Shown here piece by piece: positions 49,029 through 57,809 of a stretch of 64,000 nucleotides of DNA. The first letter of the stretch is position 1. Every line of letters starts with the position of its first letter. This DNA comes from Halopseudomonas pachastrellae (lineage in GTDB: Bacteria > Pseudomonadota > Gammaproteobacteria > Pseudomonadales > Pseudomonadaceae): NCBI RefSeq assembly GCF_900114765.1, contig NZ_FOUD01000006.1, forward strand, positions 124,001 to 188,000, read 5' to 3'. Below the pieces are notes generated by a model. That model had not been told where the DNA came from. It made no database searches and saw only the letters and a program-made list of their open reading frames with translations. A program made the translations under genes and the position numbers.

Positions 49029-49919
49029 TTAGTCCGACAGGCTGTGTTCCATGATGTGCGGAGTGGCCGGCAGGCGCTCTGGCTGCCAGTGCGCGATGGC
49101 CCAGTCGAGCTGCTGCGCCACTGGTGCGCCGCGCAGATCGGTAGGGATTGGCTGGGCCAGCGCGCGCAGGGCGCGCCACAGGGTGTGCGGCGCCTGGTCC
49201 GCCTGCAGCGGCGCCGAGCCCAGGCGCTTGCTCAGTTTTTCGCCATCTTCGCGCATGATCAGCGGCACGTGCAGGTAGCCTGGTGTCGGCTGGCCAAGCA
49301 GCTGATACAGCCAGACCTGGCGCGGCGTTGAGTCGAGCAGGTCGGCCCCGCGCACTACGTCGGTGATGCCTTGATCGATGTCGTCCAGCACTACCGCCAG
49401 CTGGTAGGCGTAAACGCCGTCGCGTCGGCGGATGATGAAGTCGCCCAGCTCGCGGGCGAGATTCTGGGTCAGCGGTGGCTGCAGGCGGTCGTGGCAGGTG
49501 ATGGGCTGATCGTTGACGCGCACGCGCACGGCGTGGTCCGCCCTGGCGCCGAGATGCCGCCGGGAGCAGGTGCCGGGATACACAGGGCCGTGCTCCAGCA
49601 GCGCGCGCCGTGGGCAGTCGCAGTAGTAGGCCAGGTCCTGCTCCAGCCAGCGCTCAGTCTGGGCGCGATACAGCTCAAGGCGTTCGCTCTGGCGCACCGG
49701 GGTGCCGTCGTATTCCAGCCCAAAGTCTTCCAGTGCCTGCAATATCTGGCGTTCGGCGTCGGCTTGGCTGCGGGTTTGATCCAGGTCTTCGATACGCAGC
49801 AGCCATTGGCCGCCGGCGTGGCGCGCATCCAGAAAACTGGCCAAGGCGGCGATCAGCGAGCCGAAATGCAGCAGGCCGCTGGGGGTGGGGGCAAAGCGCC
49901 CGATATAGGGGGAGGTCAT
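49029..49919 (-). CDS. gluQ: Glutamyl-Q tRNA(Asp) synthetase
   Basis: GluQ attaches glutamate to the queuosine base of tRNA-Asp. The 296-residue protein is a glutamyl-tRNA synthetase catalytic core without the anticodon domain: YIGRFAPTPSGLLHFGSLIA has the HIGH-like site, KLSKRLGS the KMSK-like site, and YCDCPRR with YPGTCSRRH forms the zinc site. The ATG at 49919 matches the family N terminus; a longer frame from 49964 is not conserved. The gene sits beside dksA, as in E. coli and P. aeruginosa. Confidence 0.93.
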   Translation of the reverse strand: MTSPYIGRFAPTPSGLLHFGSLIAALASFLDARHAGGQWLLRIEDLDQTRSQADAERQILQALEDFGLEYDGTPVRQSERLELYRAQTERWLEQDLAYYCDCPRRALLEHGPVYPGTCSRRHLGARADHAVRVRVNDQPITCHDRLQPPLTQNLARELGDFIIRRRDGVYAYQLAVVLDDIDQGITDVVRGADLLDSTPRQVWLYQLLGQPTPGYLHVPLIMREDGEKLSKRLGSAPLQADQAPHTLWRALRALAQPIPTDLRGAPVAQQLDWAIAHWQPERLPATPHIMEHSLSD

Positions 49920-49984
49920 GCGGGGAGGGTAACAGCAAGCCCTGCACGCGGGCTTGCTGAACACTTGCTGAACAACAGAGCGGC

Positions 49985-50428
49985 TTAGCTGCCGACCTGT
50001 TTTTCTTTGATTTCAGCCAGGGTCTTGCAGTCGATGCAGAGCGTGGCTGTGGGGCGTGCTTCCAGACGGCGGATGCCGATCTCGACGCCGCAGGAGTCGC
50101 AAAAGCCGTAGTCGTCGTCTTCGATGCGCTGCAGAGTCTGGTCGATCTTCTTGATCAGCTTGCGCTCGCGGTCACGGGTACGCAGTTCCAGGCTGAACTC
50201 TTCTTCCTGGCTGGCGCGGTCGGCCGGGTCGGGGAAGTTGGCCGCTTCGTCCTGCATGTGATGCACGGTGCGGTCGACTTCTTCCATCAACTCCTTTTTC
50301 CAGGTGTTGAGAATGTTGGTGAAATGCTCGAGCTGCTGCTCGTTCATGTACTCCTCGCCCTTCTTTTCCTGGTAAGGGACGAAGCCGCGGATCAACATGG
50401 ATGTTTTCTGCTTGGCATTGCTGGGCAT
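49985..50428 (-). CDS. dksA: RNA polymerase-binding transcription factor DksA
   Basis: DksA works with ppGpp in the stringent response, acting through the polymerase secondary channel. The 147-residue protein has the coiled coil with the acidic tip [12 protein letters not shown] near residue 72 and the C4 zinc finger CDSCGVEIG...CIDCK near residues 114-138. It is the long, zinc-containing form typical of Pseudomonas dksA1. It lies 65 bases upstream of gluQ. Confidence 0.96.
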   Translation of the reverse strand: MPSNAKQKTSMLIRGFVPYQEKKGEEYMNEQQLEHFTNILNTWKKELMEEVDRTVHHMQDEAANFPDPADRASQEEEFSLELRTRDRERKLIKKIDQTLQRIEDDDYGFCDSCGVEIGIRRLEARPTATLCIDCKTLAEIKEKQVGS

Positions 50429-50647
50429 GAGGACCCCTCACTTTTCTCTCAATCTTCCTGTTTCAGGTCCGGCGCACGCACATTGGCGGGGGCCGGCCAA
50501 AATCCTGCAAGCGGGCAAAGCTACCAGAACCTTAAGGCCCGCGCTACTGTTTGACGCCCGATGGCAGGGTGCGGCGGATTGGGGCGCTGCGGCAGGGGCT
50601 CTGGCAGGGTATCATCGGCGTTTTTGCGGTAATGGCGAGAGTACTTC

Positions 50648-51829
50648 ATGGCGCAGCAACGCTGGACCAAGCGGGTGCAGGATATCCAACCCTTTCATGT
50701 GATGGCCGTGCTGGCGAGGGCCAGGGCGCTGGAGGCCGAGGGGCGCGATGTCATTCATATGGAGATTGGCGAGCCGGACTTCACTACCCCTGAGCCGATC
50801 ATTCAGGCCGGCCAGCGGGCGCTGGCTGACGGCTGCACGGGGTATACCCCGGCATTGGGGCTGCCAGCGCTGCGCGAGGCTATCGCCGGGCTCTACGCCG
50901 AACGGCACGGCCTGGCGCTGGACCCGGAGCGCGTGGTGGTCACGCCGGGTGGCTCGGCGGCGTTGCTGCTGGTCAGCGCGCTGCTGGTCGAGCCGGGCAA
51001 GAAGATCCTCATGGCTGACCCTGCCTACCCCTGCAATCGTCATTTTTTGCGCTTGGTAGAAGGTCGCGCGGTGCTGGTGCCGACGGGGCCCGAGACGCGT
51101 TACCAGTTAACGCCCGAGTTGATCGAGCAGCACTGGGACGCCGACTGCGTTGGTGTGCTTGCGGCCTCGCCGGCCAACCCCACCGGTACCTTGCTGTCGC
51201 GCGCCGAACTTAAGGCGCTGGCGGCCTGTTGTCGGCGCCTGGGCGGGCAATTGATTGTCGATGAGATCTACCACGGCCTGACCTACGGGTTGGACGCGCC
51301 TTCGGTGCTGGAGGTGGCAGACGATGCCTTTGTGCTCAACAGCTTCTCCAAATACTTCGGCATGACTGGCTGGCGCCTGGGCTGGCTGGTGGCGCCCAAG
51401 GAGGCGGTATCGGCGCTGGAGAAGCTCGCGCAAAACCTCTACATCTGCGCGCCGCACATGGCGCAGCAGGCCGCACTGGCGGCCTTCAGCGAGCAAAGCC
51501 GGGAAATCTGCGAGCTTCGCCGCCGCGCCTTTCAGGTGCGCCGCGATTTCCTGCTGCCATCGGTACGCGAGCTGGGCTTTTCGGTGCCCGTCACTCCCGA
51601 GGGGGCCTTCTATCTATACGCCGACATGCAGGCGTTGGGCGGCGACAGTGCGGCCTTTTGTCAGCATGTGATCGAGCGGGAGTTCGTAGCCCTGACGCCG
51701 GGGCTGGATTTTGGGCAACACCGCGCCGATCAGCATCTGCGCCTGGCCTATACGACATCGCTGGAGCGCCTGGAGCAGGCGGTTGAGCGCTTGCAGCGGG
51801 CCCTGGGCAGCTGGTCTCCGGCATGCTGA
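50648..51829 (+). CDS. PLP-dependent aminotransferase (class I/II)
   Basis: The 393-residue protein is a fold-type I aminotransferase: IGEPDFTTPEPI near the start, TPGGSAALLLVSALLVEPG near 100, ASPANPTGTLLSR near 175, IVDEIYHGLTYG near 205 and SFSKYFGMTGWRLGW with the PLP lysine near 235. The substrate is not clear from sequence. P. aeruginosa has a probable aminotransferase in the same position next to dksA. Its 3' end overlaps sfsA by 7 bases. Confidence 0.9.
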   Translation: MAQQRWTKRVQDIQPFHVMAVLARARALEAEGRDVIHMEIGEPDFTTPEPIIQAGQRALADGCTGYTPALGLPALREAIAGLYAERHGLALDPERVVVTPGGSAALLLVSALLVEPGKKILMADPAYPCNRHFLRLVEGRAVLVPTGPETRYQLTPELIEQHWDADCVGVLAASPANPTGTLLSRAELKALAACCRRLGGQLIVDEIYHGLTYGLDAPSVLEVADDAFVLNSFSKYFGMTGWRLGWLVAPKEAVSALEKLAQNLYICAPHMAQQAALAAFSEQSREICELRRRAFQVRRDFLLPSVRELGFSVPVTPEGAFYLYADMQALGGDSAAFCQHVIEREFVALTPGLDFGQHRADQHLRLAYTTSLERLEQAVERLQRALGSWSPAC

Positions 51830-52536
51830 TTCCCTTCGCGCCGGCCTTGCAGGAGGCAGTGCTGCTGCGCCGCTACAAGCGCTTTCTCACCGATATCCGT
51901 CTGCCGGATGGTCAGGAGCTGACCGTGCATTGCCCCAATACCGGCTCGATGCGTAACTGCGGGCAGCCGGGCGATCGCGTCTGGGTCAGCCTGGAACATA
52001 AGCCTGGGCGCAAGCTGCCCGGTACTTGGGAGCTGGTTGAGGTAGCGCCGGCGCAGCTGGCCTGCATTCACAGCGCCCGCGCCAACCGGGTGATAGGCGC
52101 CGCGCTGGCAGAGGGGCTGATCGCGCCGCTGGCGGACTACCCGCAGCAGCGTGCGGAGGTGAAACTGCCGGAGCTGGCCAGTCGCTTCGACTTTCTATTG
52201 TCCGGCGCTGATCAGCCGGACTGCGTGGTTGAAGTCAAAAGCGTCACGCTGGCGCTGGGGGACGGGGTTGGCGCCTTTCCGGATGCGGTAAGCCAGCGCG
52301 GCCAAAAGCATCTGCGTGAACTGATCGAGGTGGTGCGCGCCGGGCGCCGCGCCTGCCTGCTGTTCTGTGTCATGCATTCTGGCATCAGCCAGGTACGGCC
52401 CGCCGATGAAATAGACCCGGAGTACGGGCGACTGCTGCGCGAGGCGGCGCAGGCGGGTGTTGAGGTACTGGCCTGGTCGGTCTGGCCGGAGCCGGACGGC
52501 TTGCGCGTGCGGGGCGCCTTACCGGTCAGTCTGTAG
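51823..52536 (+). CDS. sfsA: Sugar fermentation stimulation protein SfsA
   Basis: The 237-residue protein matches SfsA along its length, with YKRFLTDIRL, VHCPNTGSMRNC near residue 45, DFLLSG, VVEVKSVTLALGDGVGAFPDAVS-like nuclease motif (residues about 140-160) and RGQKHLREL. SfsA has been linked to sugar metabolism and DNA binding; its biochemical role is not settled. It overlaps the aminotransferase start region by 7 bases and converges on the Rieske gene with an 11-base overlap. Confidence 0.93.
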   Translation: MLIPFAPALQEAVLLRRYKRFLTDIRLPDGQELTVHCPNTGSMRNCGQPGDRVWVSLEHKPGRKLPGTWELVEVAPAQLACIHSARANRVIGAALAEGLIAPLADYPQQRAEVKLPELASRFDFLLSGADQPDCVVEVKSVTLALGDGVGAFPDAVSQRGQKHLRELIEVVRAGRRACLLFCVMHSGISQVRPADEIDPEYGRLLREAAQAGVEVLAWSVWPEPDGLRVRGALPVSL

Positions 52537-52867
52537 GCGTCAGATAAATCCCTCCTTCACGCACTTCACAGGCAAAGGCGCGAAGTGACTGGCCAACACA
52601 AGGCCCGGCGATGCATTCGCCAGACTCGGGCAGAAAGAGTGCGCCGTGGCTGGCGCACTGGATCAGCCGCCCGGAGTTATCCAGAAACTGATCCGGCACC
52701 CACTCCAGCGGTATGCCCCGGTGCGGGCAGCGATTCTCATAGACATGCACCTGCGCGCCCTGGCGCACCACTATCAGGTTGTGGCCATCGTGCTGCACGC
52801 CCTTGCTGCCGCGTGTTGGCAGATCGCTGAGCAGGCACAGGGGGGAGAGCGTCGTGTCGTTAGGCAT
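52526..52867 (-). CDS. Rieske [2Fe-2S] ferredoxin-like protein
   Basis: The 113-residue protein is a single Rieske domain. The cluster ligands are in ENRCPHRGIPLEW (CPHRG) and IQCASHGALFLPESGECIAG (CASHG), the C-x-H and C-x-x-H pattern. There is no membrane helix, so it is a soluble electron carrier or regulatory partner of an oxygenase. No oxygenase gene is adjacent. It is divergent from the heme uptake operon, and the Fur box lies between them. Confidence 0.88.
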   Translation of the reverse strand: MPNDTTLSPLCLLSDLPTRGSKGVQHDGHNLIVVRQGAQVHVYENRCPHRGIPLEWVPDQFLDNSGRLIQCASHGALFLPESGECIAGPCVGQSLRAFACEVREGGIYLTPTD

Positions 52868-52986
52868 GGGCGCATTATCGGCCGGGCTGCTTGTAAATAG
52901 CCAGCCTTCGCTGCGCGCCGGTGCCCCTGCGTCACCTTAGCGCTTGCCACGGGCGCTTTCATTGGCCCATAATCGTCGCCTCAAGT

Positions 52987-53005
52987 GAGAATGATTATTG
53001 TTTGA
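52987..53005. promoter_or_regulatory. Fur box before the heme uptake operon
   Basis: GAGAATGATTATTGTTTGA agrees with GATAATGATAATCATTATC at about 12 of 19 positions, including the central AATGAT-AT core. It lies about 100 bases before hmuS, as expected for iron control. Confidence 0.65.
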
Positions 53006-53107
53006 CTTGGTGGCGCAATTGAAAGCTGCGCCTGTGGCGTCCGAGCAGCACGCTAGTGAGCATTGAGCAGGTCACCTCAGCGCATTGATGACAGGGGAGG
53101 AGGGGTT

Positions 53108-54175
53108 ATGACAATGCAACAGCCAATCCCGGTATTTGCCGGTGCCGATCTCTTGGGCGCCTGGCAGCATTTGCGTCAGAGTCAGCCCGGTTTGCGCATA
53201 CGTGACGGCGCGGCGCTGCTCAATGTCAGCGAGGCCGAGCTGGTCTACGCCTCGCTGGGGCGGGGTGTGCAGCGGCTGCGCTCGGACTGGCAGGCACTGC
53301 TGCATGGCTTGAAGGGGCTCGGACAGGTAATGGCGCTGACGCGCAACGCGTCTTGCGTGCACGAGCGTCACGGTGAGTACGACAACATCAGCATCGGCGG
53401 CAGCGGGCGGCTTGGGCTGGTAGTCAACGGCGCAATCGATCTGCGCTTTTTCATGCGTGAGTGGTCCAGCCTGTTTGCTGTCAGCGAGCCGCAGAAAAAC
53501 GGCAACATGCGCCGCAGCCTGCAGATTTTTGATCGCCAGGGCGCGGCCGTGCACAAGATCTATCTGACCGAACACAGCAGCGCGGCTGCCTGGTTCGACC
53601 TGTGCGACAGCCTCAGTGATGACTCGCTGGAGCCATTGACCATTGTGCCGCCGCAGATCGAAGACGGCCTGCTCGACGATGTTGCGGTGGACGAGCTGGC
53701 CCTGCAGGCCGACTGGGCAGCGCTGCAGGATACGCATCATTTTATGGCGCTGCTCAAACGCCATGGTGTCGACCGTTTGCAGGCGCTGCGCCTGGTCGGT
53801 GAGCAGTGGGCGCAGCGCCTGCCGGAGGCGGCGCTGACCGACACGCTGGAGCAGGTGGCCGCGTGCGGACAGTCGATCATGGTCTTTGTCGGCAACCATG
53901 GCTGCATCCAGATTCATACCGGCCCGGTTCAACGGGTGGGGCGGCTGGGCGAATGGTTCAATGTACTGGACCCGGACTTCAGTCTGCATCTGCGCGAGAC
54001 CGATCTGGCGTCTGTCTGGCGGGTACGCAAACCCACCGCAGATGGTATTGTCACCTCGGTGGAGGCCTATGACCGCCAAGGTGAGTTGGTCATTCAACTG
54101 TTCGGTGAGCGCAAGCCGGGGCAGCCTGAACAAAGCCTGTGGCGTGCGCTGGTAGAACGGCAGTCAGCACGCTGA
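53108..54175 (+). CDS. hmuS: Cytoplasmic heme-trafficking protein HmuS/PhuS
   Basis: HmuS/PhuS takes heme from the ABC importer and passes it to heme oxygenase. The 355-residue protein has the duplicated family fold (about 20-180 and 200-340). His210 and His211 in LQDTHHFMALLKRHG correspond to the heme-ligand His cluster (209/210/212) of P. aeruginosa PhuS. The ATG at 53108 follows a strong GGAGGAGGGG site. It is first in hmuSTUV. No TonB-dependent receptor gene precedes it, unlike phuR-phuSTUVW. Confidence 0.92.
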   Translation: MTMQQPIPVFAGADLLGAWQHLRQSQPGLRIRDGAALLNVSEAELVYASLGRGVQRLRSDWQALLHGLKGLGQVMALTRNASCVHERHGEYDNISIGGSGRLGLVVNGAIDLRFFMREWSSLFAVSEPQKNGNMRRSLQIFDRQGAAVHKIYLTEHSSAAAWFDLCDSLSDDSLEPLTIVPPQIEDGLLDDVAVDELALQADWAALQDTHHFMALLKRHGVDRLQALRLVGEQWAQRLPEAALTDTLEQVAACGQSIMVFVGNHGCIQIHTGPVQRVGRLGEWFNVLDPDFSLHLRETDLASVWRVRKPTADGIVTSVEAYDRQGELVIQLFGERKPGQPEQSLWRALVERQSAR

Positions 54176-54197
54176 CACGGAACAAGGAGAAGGTGTG

Positions 54198-55040
54198 ATG
54201 AAACGAGTGATGCAGCGTTGCCTCTGGTTATTGCTGTTGGGCACCGCCTGGTCGATGGCGGCCGAGCCGCTGCGGGTGGTCACGGCCGGTGCCAGTGTGA
54301 CGGCCATCGTGCAGGAACTGGGCCTCGCTGAGCAGGTGGTTGGTATCGACAGTACCAGCGTGCCGCTGCTTGAGGAACGCGGACTGCCGAATGTGGGTTA
54401 TCAGCGTCAGCTCAGCGCCGAGGGCGTGCTGTCGCTCAAGCCGGATGTATTGCTGGGCACCGAGGAAATGGGCCCGCCGCCGGTGCTGGCGCAGCTGCGC
54501 GAGGCTGGTGTGGATGTGGTGGTGCTGAGCGCCAGCCCGAGCCTGGATACGCTCTACAGCAATATCGCCGCCGTTGGCGAGCGCTTCGGACATGGCGCGC
54601 AGGCAGCGGAGCTGACCCAGCGCATTCAGGCAGACATCGCCGCCTTGCCGGCGCCGTCAGAGCCAGCGTCACCTGCTATTTTTGTTCTCACCCACAGTGC
54701 CAACGGCATGCTGGTGGCGGGTGAAGGCACCGTCGGCGATAGCCTGATTCGCCTTGGCGGCATGAGCAACCCGGCCGCTGACAGCTTTGCCCAGTATCGT
54801 GTGCTGTCGGCCGAGTCCTTGTTGAGTCTGGCGCCGCAGTGGATTTTGACCACCGAAAAAGGGTTGGACATGGTTGGTGGTGTTGACGGACTGCTGAGCC
54901 AGCAGCCGGCGCTGGCGGCAACCCCGGCAGGGTTGGCGAAGCAGGTAGTTGCCATCGACGACAGCCTGCTGGTGGGTGGCTTCAGCCCGCAGATTGCACC
55001 GGCGCTGCGCGAGCTGCGTGAAACCGCCGCTGGCCAATAG
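54198..55040 (+). CDS. hmuT: Periplasmic heme-binding protein HmuT
   Basis: HmuT delivers heme from the outer-membrane receptor to HmuUV. The 280-residue protein begins with a signal peptide (CLWLLLLGTAWSMAAEP, cleavage after MAA) and has the class III binding fold. Tyr68 in PNVGYQRQLSAEGVLSLKPD is at the position of the heme-ligating Tyr of PhuT. AAGGAG precedes the ATG at 54198; the GTG three bases earlier is also possible. A stem-loop follows before hmuU. Confidence 0.92.
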   Translation: MKRVMQRCLWLLLLGTAWSMAAEPLRVVTAGASVTAIVQELGLAEQVVGIDSTSVPLLEERGLPNVGYQRQLSAEGVLSLKPDVLLGTEEMGPPPVLAQLREAGVDVVVLSASPSLDTLYSNIAAVGERFGHGAQAAELTQRIQADIAALPAPSEPASPAIFVLTHSANGMLVAGEGTVGDSLIRLGGMSNPAADSFAQYRVLSAESLLSLAPQWILTTEKGLDMVGGVDGLLSQQPALAATPAGLAKQVVAIDDSLLVGGFSPQIAPALRELRETAAGQ

Positions 55041-55057
55041 TGCAAACGACAATACAG

Positions 55058-55093
55058 CGCGCCACCGTTTTTGCTGCGGTGGCGCGTTGTTGT
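55058..55093 (+). terminator. Stem-loop between hmuT and hmuU
   Basis: CGCGCCACCG (55058-55067) and CGGTGGCGCG (55077-55086) form a perfect 10-bp stem, followed by TTGTTGTT. Inside an operon it may act as a partial terminator, lowering permease relative to binding protein, or protect the hmuST mRNA. Confidence 0.65.
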
Positions 55094-55127
55094 TCCTGTA
55101 GCCCGGTCGTGTCTGAATAGGATTCCC

Positions 55128-56171
55128 ATGTCGGTACCGGCAGTAAAACGCACCATTCTCTTCTCGCTCGGCCTGCTGTTGCTGCTGGCCACTGTGCTGT
55201 CGCTGGCCCTGGGGCCGGTATCCATTCCCTTCGCTGATGCTATCGGTGCCTTGCTGCGCCCGCTGACCGGCTGGTCTGTCGCCCCTGACACGCAGTTGAT
55301 CGTTGAGCATATTCGTTTGCCGCGAACGCTGATGGGTATTTTGATCGGCGCGACCCTGGCGCTGACCGGGGCCGCCATGCAGGGGCTGTTTCGCAACCCG
55401 CTGGCTGACCCGGCGCTGATTGGTGTGTCCAGTGGTGCAGCGCTGGGCGCGGCAATGGTGATTGTGCTTGGTGGCGTCTGGCTGGCCGCATTGCCGGCGG
55501 CGCTGACGCCCTATACCCAGGCCACCGGAGCCTTTGCCGGGGCGCTGCTGACCACCTGGCTGGTGTACCGCCTTGGCAGTTCGGCGCAGGGGGTTTCCAT
55601 GGCCAGCATGCTGCTCGCCGGCGTGGCGATTGCGGCGCTCAGTGCGGCGGTGGTGGGTTTGCTGACCTATATCGCTGACGACGCCATGCTGCGCGCGCTG
55701 ACCTTCTGGAACCTGGGGAGTCTGGGCGCTGCCAGTTACGATCGGGTCGGCATGCTGGTGCTGTGCTGTGGCCCGGTGTGGTGGCGGCTGCCGCGTCAGG
55801 CCCGGGCGCTGAATGCGCTGCTGTTGGGGGAGTCAGAGGCGCGTCACTTGGGCGTTGAGGTTGAGCGCGTCAAGCGTGAATTGGTATTGCTGACCGCGCT
55901 CGGGGTCGGCGCTGCCGTGGCGGCAGCAGGGCTGATCGGCTTTGTCGGGCTGGTGGTCCCGCACCTGGTACGGCTGATGCTGGGCCCGGATCATCGCCAG
56001 TTGTTACCCGCCTGCATGTTACTGGGAGCGGCATTGCTGCTGCTGGCGGATGTAGCGGCGCGTCTGCTGGTGGCACCGGCAGAGTTGCCGCTGGGCATTC
56101 TGACCGCGCTCTTGGGTGCGCCCTTCTTTATTGCCTTGCTGATGCGCATGCAGCGCCGGGGAGGTCTGTGA
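55128..56171 (+). CDS. hmuU: Heme ABC transporter permease HmuU
   Basis: HmuU is the membrane subunit of the heme importer. The 347-residue BtuC/FecCD-family protein has about ten membrane helices. HIRLPRTLMGILIGATLALTG near residue 65, GLFRNPLADPALIGVSSGAA near 88, and GFVGLVVPHLVRLMLGPDHR near 275 (contact with the ATPase) are family motifs. The start at 55128 gives MSVPAVKRTILFSLG; a longer frame overlaps the stem-loop. It overlaps hmuV by one base. Confidence 0.93.
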   Translation: MSVPAVKRTILFSLGLLLLLATVLSLALGPVSIPFADAIGALLRPLTGWSVAPDTQLIVEHIRLPRTLMGILIGATLALTGAAMQGLFRNPLADPALIGVSSGAALGAAMVIVLGGVWLAALPAALTPYTQATGAFAGALLTTWLVYRLGSSAQGVSMASMLLAGVAIAALSAAVVGLLTYIADDAMLRALTFWNLGSLGAASYDRVGMLVLCCGPVWWRLPRQARALNALLLGESEARHLGVEVERVKRELVLLTALGVGAAVAAAGLIGFVGLVVPHLVRLMLGPDHRQLLPACMLLGAALLLLADVAARLLVAPAELPLGILTALLGAPFFIALLMRMQRRGGL

Positions 56172-56935
56172 TGTTGCAGGCATTGCAGTTGTGCTGCCAG
56201 CGCGGGCATCGACGTATTCTGGAACAGGTTGAGCTGGCGCTTGAGCCGGGTGAAGTGTTGGTGGTGCTGGGCACCAACGGTGCGGGCAAGAGCACCTTGC
56301 TGGCGACCCTGACCGGTGAACTGGCACCCGGCGCCGGGCAGGTGCTGCTGGATCAGCGCCTTTTGGCAAGCTGGTCGGCACAGGAGCGCGCGCGCCGCAT
56401 GGCGGTGCTGCCGCAAAGCTCTGCGCTGGCCTTTGCCTTTGAGGTCCAGGAAGTGGTGGCCATGGGGCGTATGCCGCATGCCAGCGGTCAGCGGCGTGAT
56501 GCAGAGATTCTGCGTGAGGCTATGGCGGCGGCGGATGTCAGCCACCTGGCTACCCGCAGCTATCTGTCGCTGTCCGGCGGTGAGCGTCAGCGCGTGCATC
56601 TGGCGCGAGTGCTGGCGCAGGTGTGGGACAGTGCCGAGCAAGGCTGTCTGCTGCTGGACGAGCCGACCGCATCGCTGGATCTGGCGCACCAGCATCTGAC
56701 CCTGCAGCAGGCGCGCGAAATGGCCTCGCGCGGCTTGGCGGTACTGGTAGTGCTGCACGATCTGAATCTGGCCGCGCGTTACGCTGACCGTCTGCTGTTG
56801 TTGCACGAGGGGCGGGTATGCGCTCAGGGTTCGCCCTGGGAGGTGCTGCAGGTCGAGCGGCTGGAGCAGGTCTTCAAGGTGCCGGTCAGGGTGCAGCCGC
56901 ACCCGCTGCACGATTGCCCGCTGGTACTGAGTTGA
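56171..56935 (+). CDS. hmuV: Heme ABC transporter ATP-binding protein HmuV
   Basis: HmuV powers heme import. The 254-residue ABC ATPase has Walker A GTNGAGKST near residue 38, Q-loop LPQSSALAFAFEVQE, signature LSGGERQRVHLARVL near 140, Walker B CLLLDEPTASLDLAHQ, and the switch His in VVLHDLNLAARYAD. Its ATG overlaps the hmuU stop (TGATG), so the two are coupled. The ChaN lipoprotein gene follows after 7 bases. Confidence 0.94.
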   Translation: MLQALQLCCQRGHRRILEQVELALEPGEVLVVLGTNGAGKSTLLATLTGELAPGAGQVLLDQRLLASWSAQERARRMAVLPQSSALAFAFEVQEVVAMGRMPHASGQRRDAEILREAMAAADVSHLATRSYLSLSGGERQRVHLARVLAQVWDSAEQGCLLLDEPTASLDLAHQHLTLQQAREMASRGLAVLVVLHDLNLAARYADRLLLLHEGRVCAQGSPWEVLQVERLEQVFKVPVRVQPHPLHDCPLVLS

Positions 56936-56942
56936 GGTTGTC

Positions 56943-57809
56943 ATGAAATCGATGCTGCTGCTGGTGTTGTTGCTGAGCTTGTCGGCCTGCAGTGCCTCCT
57001 TGCCGCCGTGGCAAGGCTCTGAAGGGTTGGCCGATCCGCATCTCGGGCAGGTCTGGGTGACTGCCGAGCAGCGCTGGATCACACCGCAGGCGCTGGTCGA
57101 GCGACTTGCCTCTGCGCCCTACGTGGTGGTGGGTGAGCAGCACGACAATCCGGATCACCATGCGCTGCAGTTGTGGTTGCTGCAGCGCTTGCAGGCCGTT
57201 CGGCCGCAGCAGTCGCTCCTGCTGGAAATGCTGCAGCCGGCCCAGCAGGCCAGGGTGGCGGCGCTGAAAGATACATCGTTACCGGGGGATGCTGAGCTGC
57301 AGCAGCAGCTGGACTGGCAACCCGGTTGGGACTGGGCGATGTACGGCCCGCTGGTGCGCTGGGGGCTGGATGTCCCGGCGCAGCTGCAGGCGGCCAATCT
57401 GGACCGGGACACCATGATGGCGCTGTATCGCCGCCCGCCGCCGCTGTCGGCGCGCTACAGCGCCGAGGCTCGGAATCAGTTGGCTGACATTATCGAGGCC
57501 AGCCATTGCGGGCGCATCAAGGATCAGCAGCTGACCGCCATGCTGGCGATTCAGCAGGCCCGCGATCAGGCCATGGCTGCGGCCCTGGCGAATGCCCCGA
57601 CGCCGGCGCTGTTGCTGACCGGTAATTATCACGCCCGGCGTGATCTGGGTATGCCGGTGCACTGGCCGCAAGCATCGGTAGCGCCGGTGATTGTGCAGTT
57701 GCAGGGCGTGAGCGCCGGCACGCTGCCGGGGCCGCAGCAAACCGACTACCTTTGGCTGACCCCGGCGACGCCTGAGCGAGATTACTGCGCTGACTGGGAG
57801 TCTGACTGA
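56943..57809 (+). CDS. ChaN-family heme-binding lipoprotein (PhuW-like)
   Basis: The 288-residue protein has a lipoprotein signal with lipobox LSAC at residues 13-16. The ChaN fold is seen in PYVVVGEQHDNPDHHALQLW near residue 60, EMLQPAQQARV, WDWAMYGPLVRWGL and LLLTGNYHARRDLG near 220. Related ChaN proteins bind cofacial heme pairs, and P. aeruginosa has phuW at the end of its heme operon. A role in heme handling at the membrane is therefore likely. It converges on the TetR gene with a 28-base overlap. Confidence 0.87.
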   Translation: MKSMLLLVLLLSLSACSASLPPWQGSEGLADPHLGQVWVTAEQRWITPQALVERLASAPYVVVGEQHDNPDHHALQLWLLQRLQAVRPQQSLLLEMLQPAQQARVAALKDTSLPGDAELQQQLDWQPGWDWAMYGPLVRWGLDVPAQLQAANLDRDTMMALYRRPPPLSARYSAEARNQLADIIEASHCGRIKDQQLTAMLAIQQARDQAMAAALANAPTPALLLTGNYHARRDLGMPVHWPQASVAPVIVQLQGVSAGTLPGPQQTDYLWLTPATPERDYCADWESD

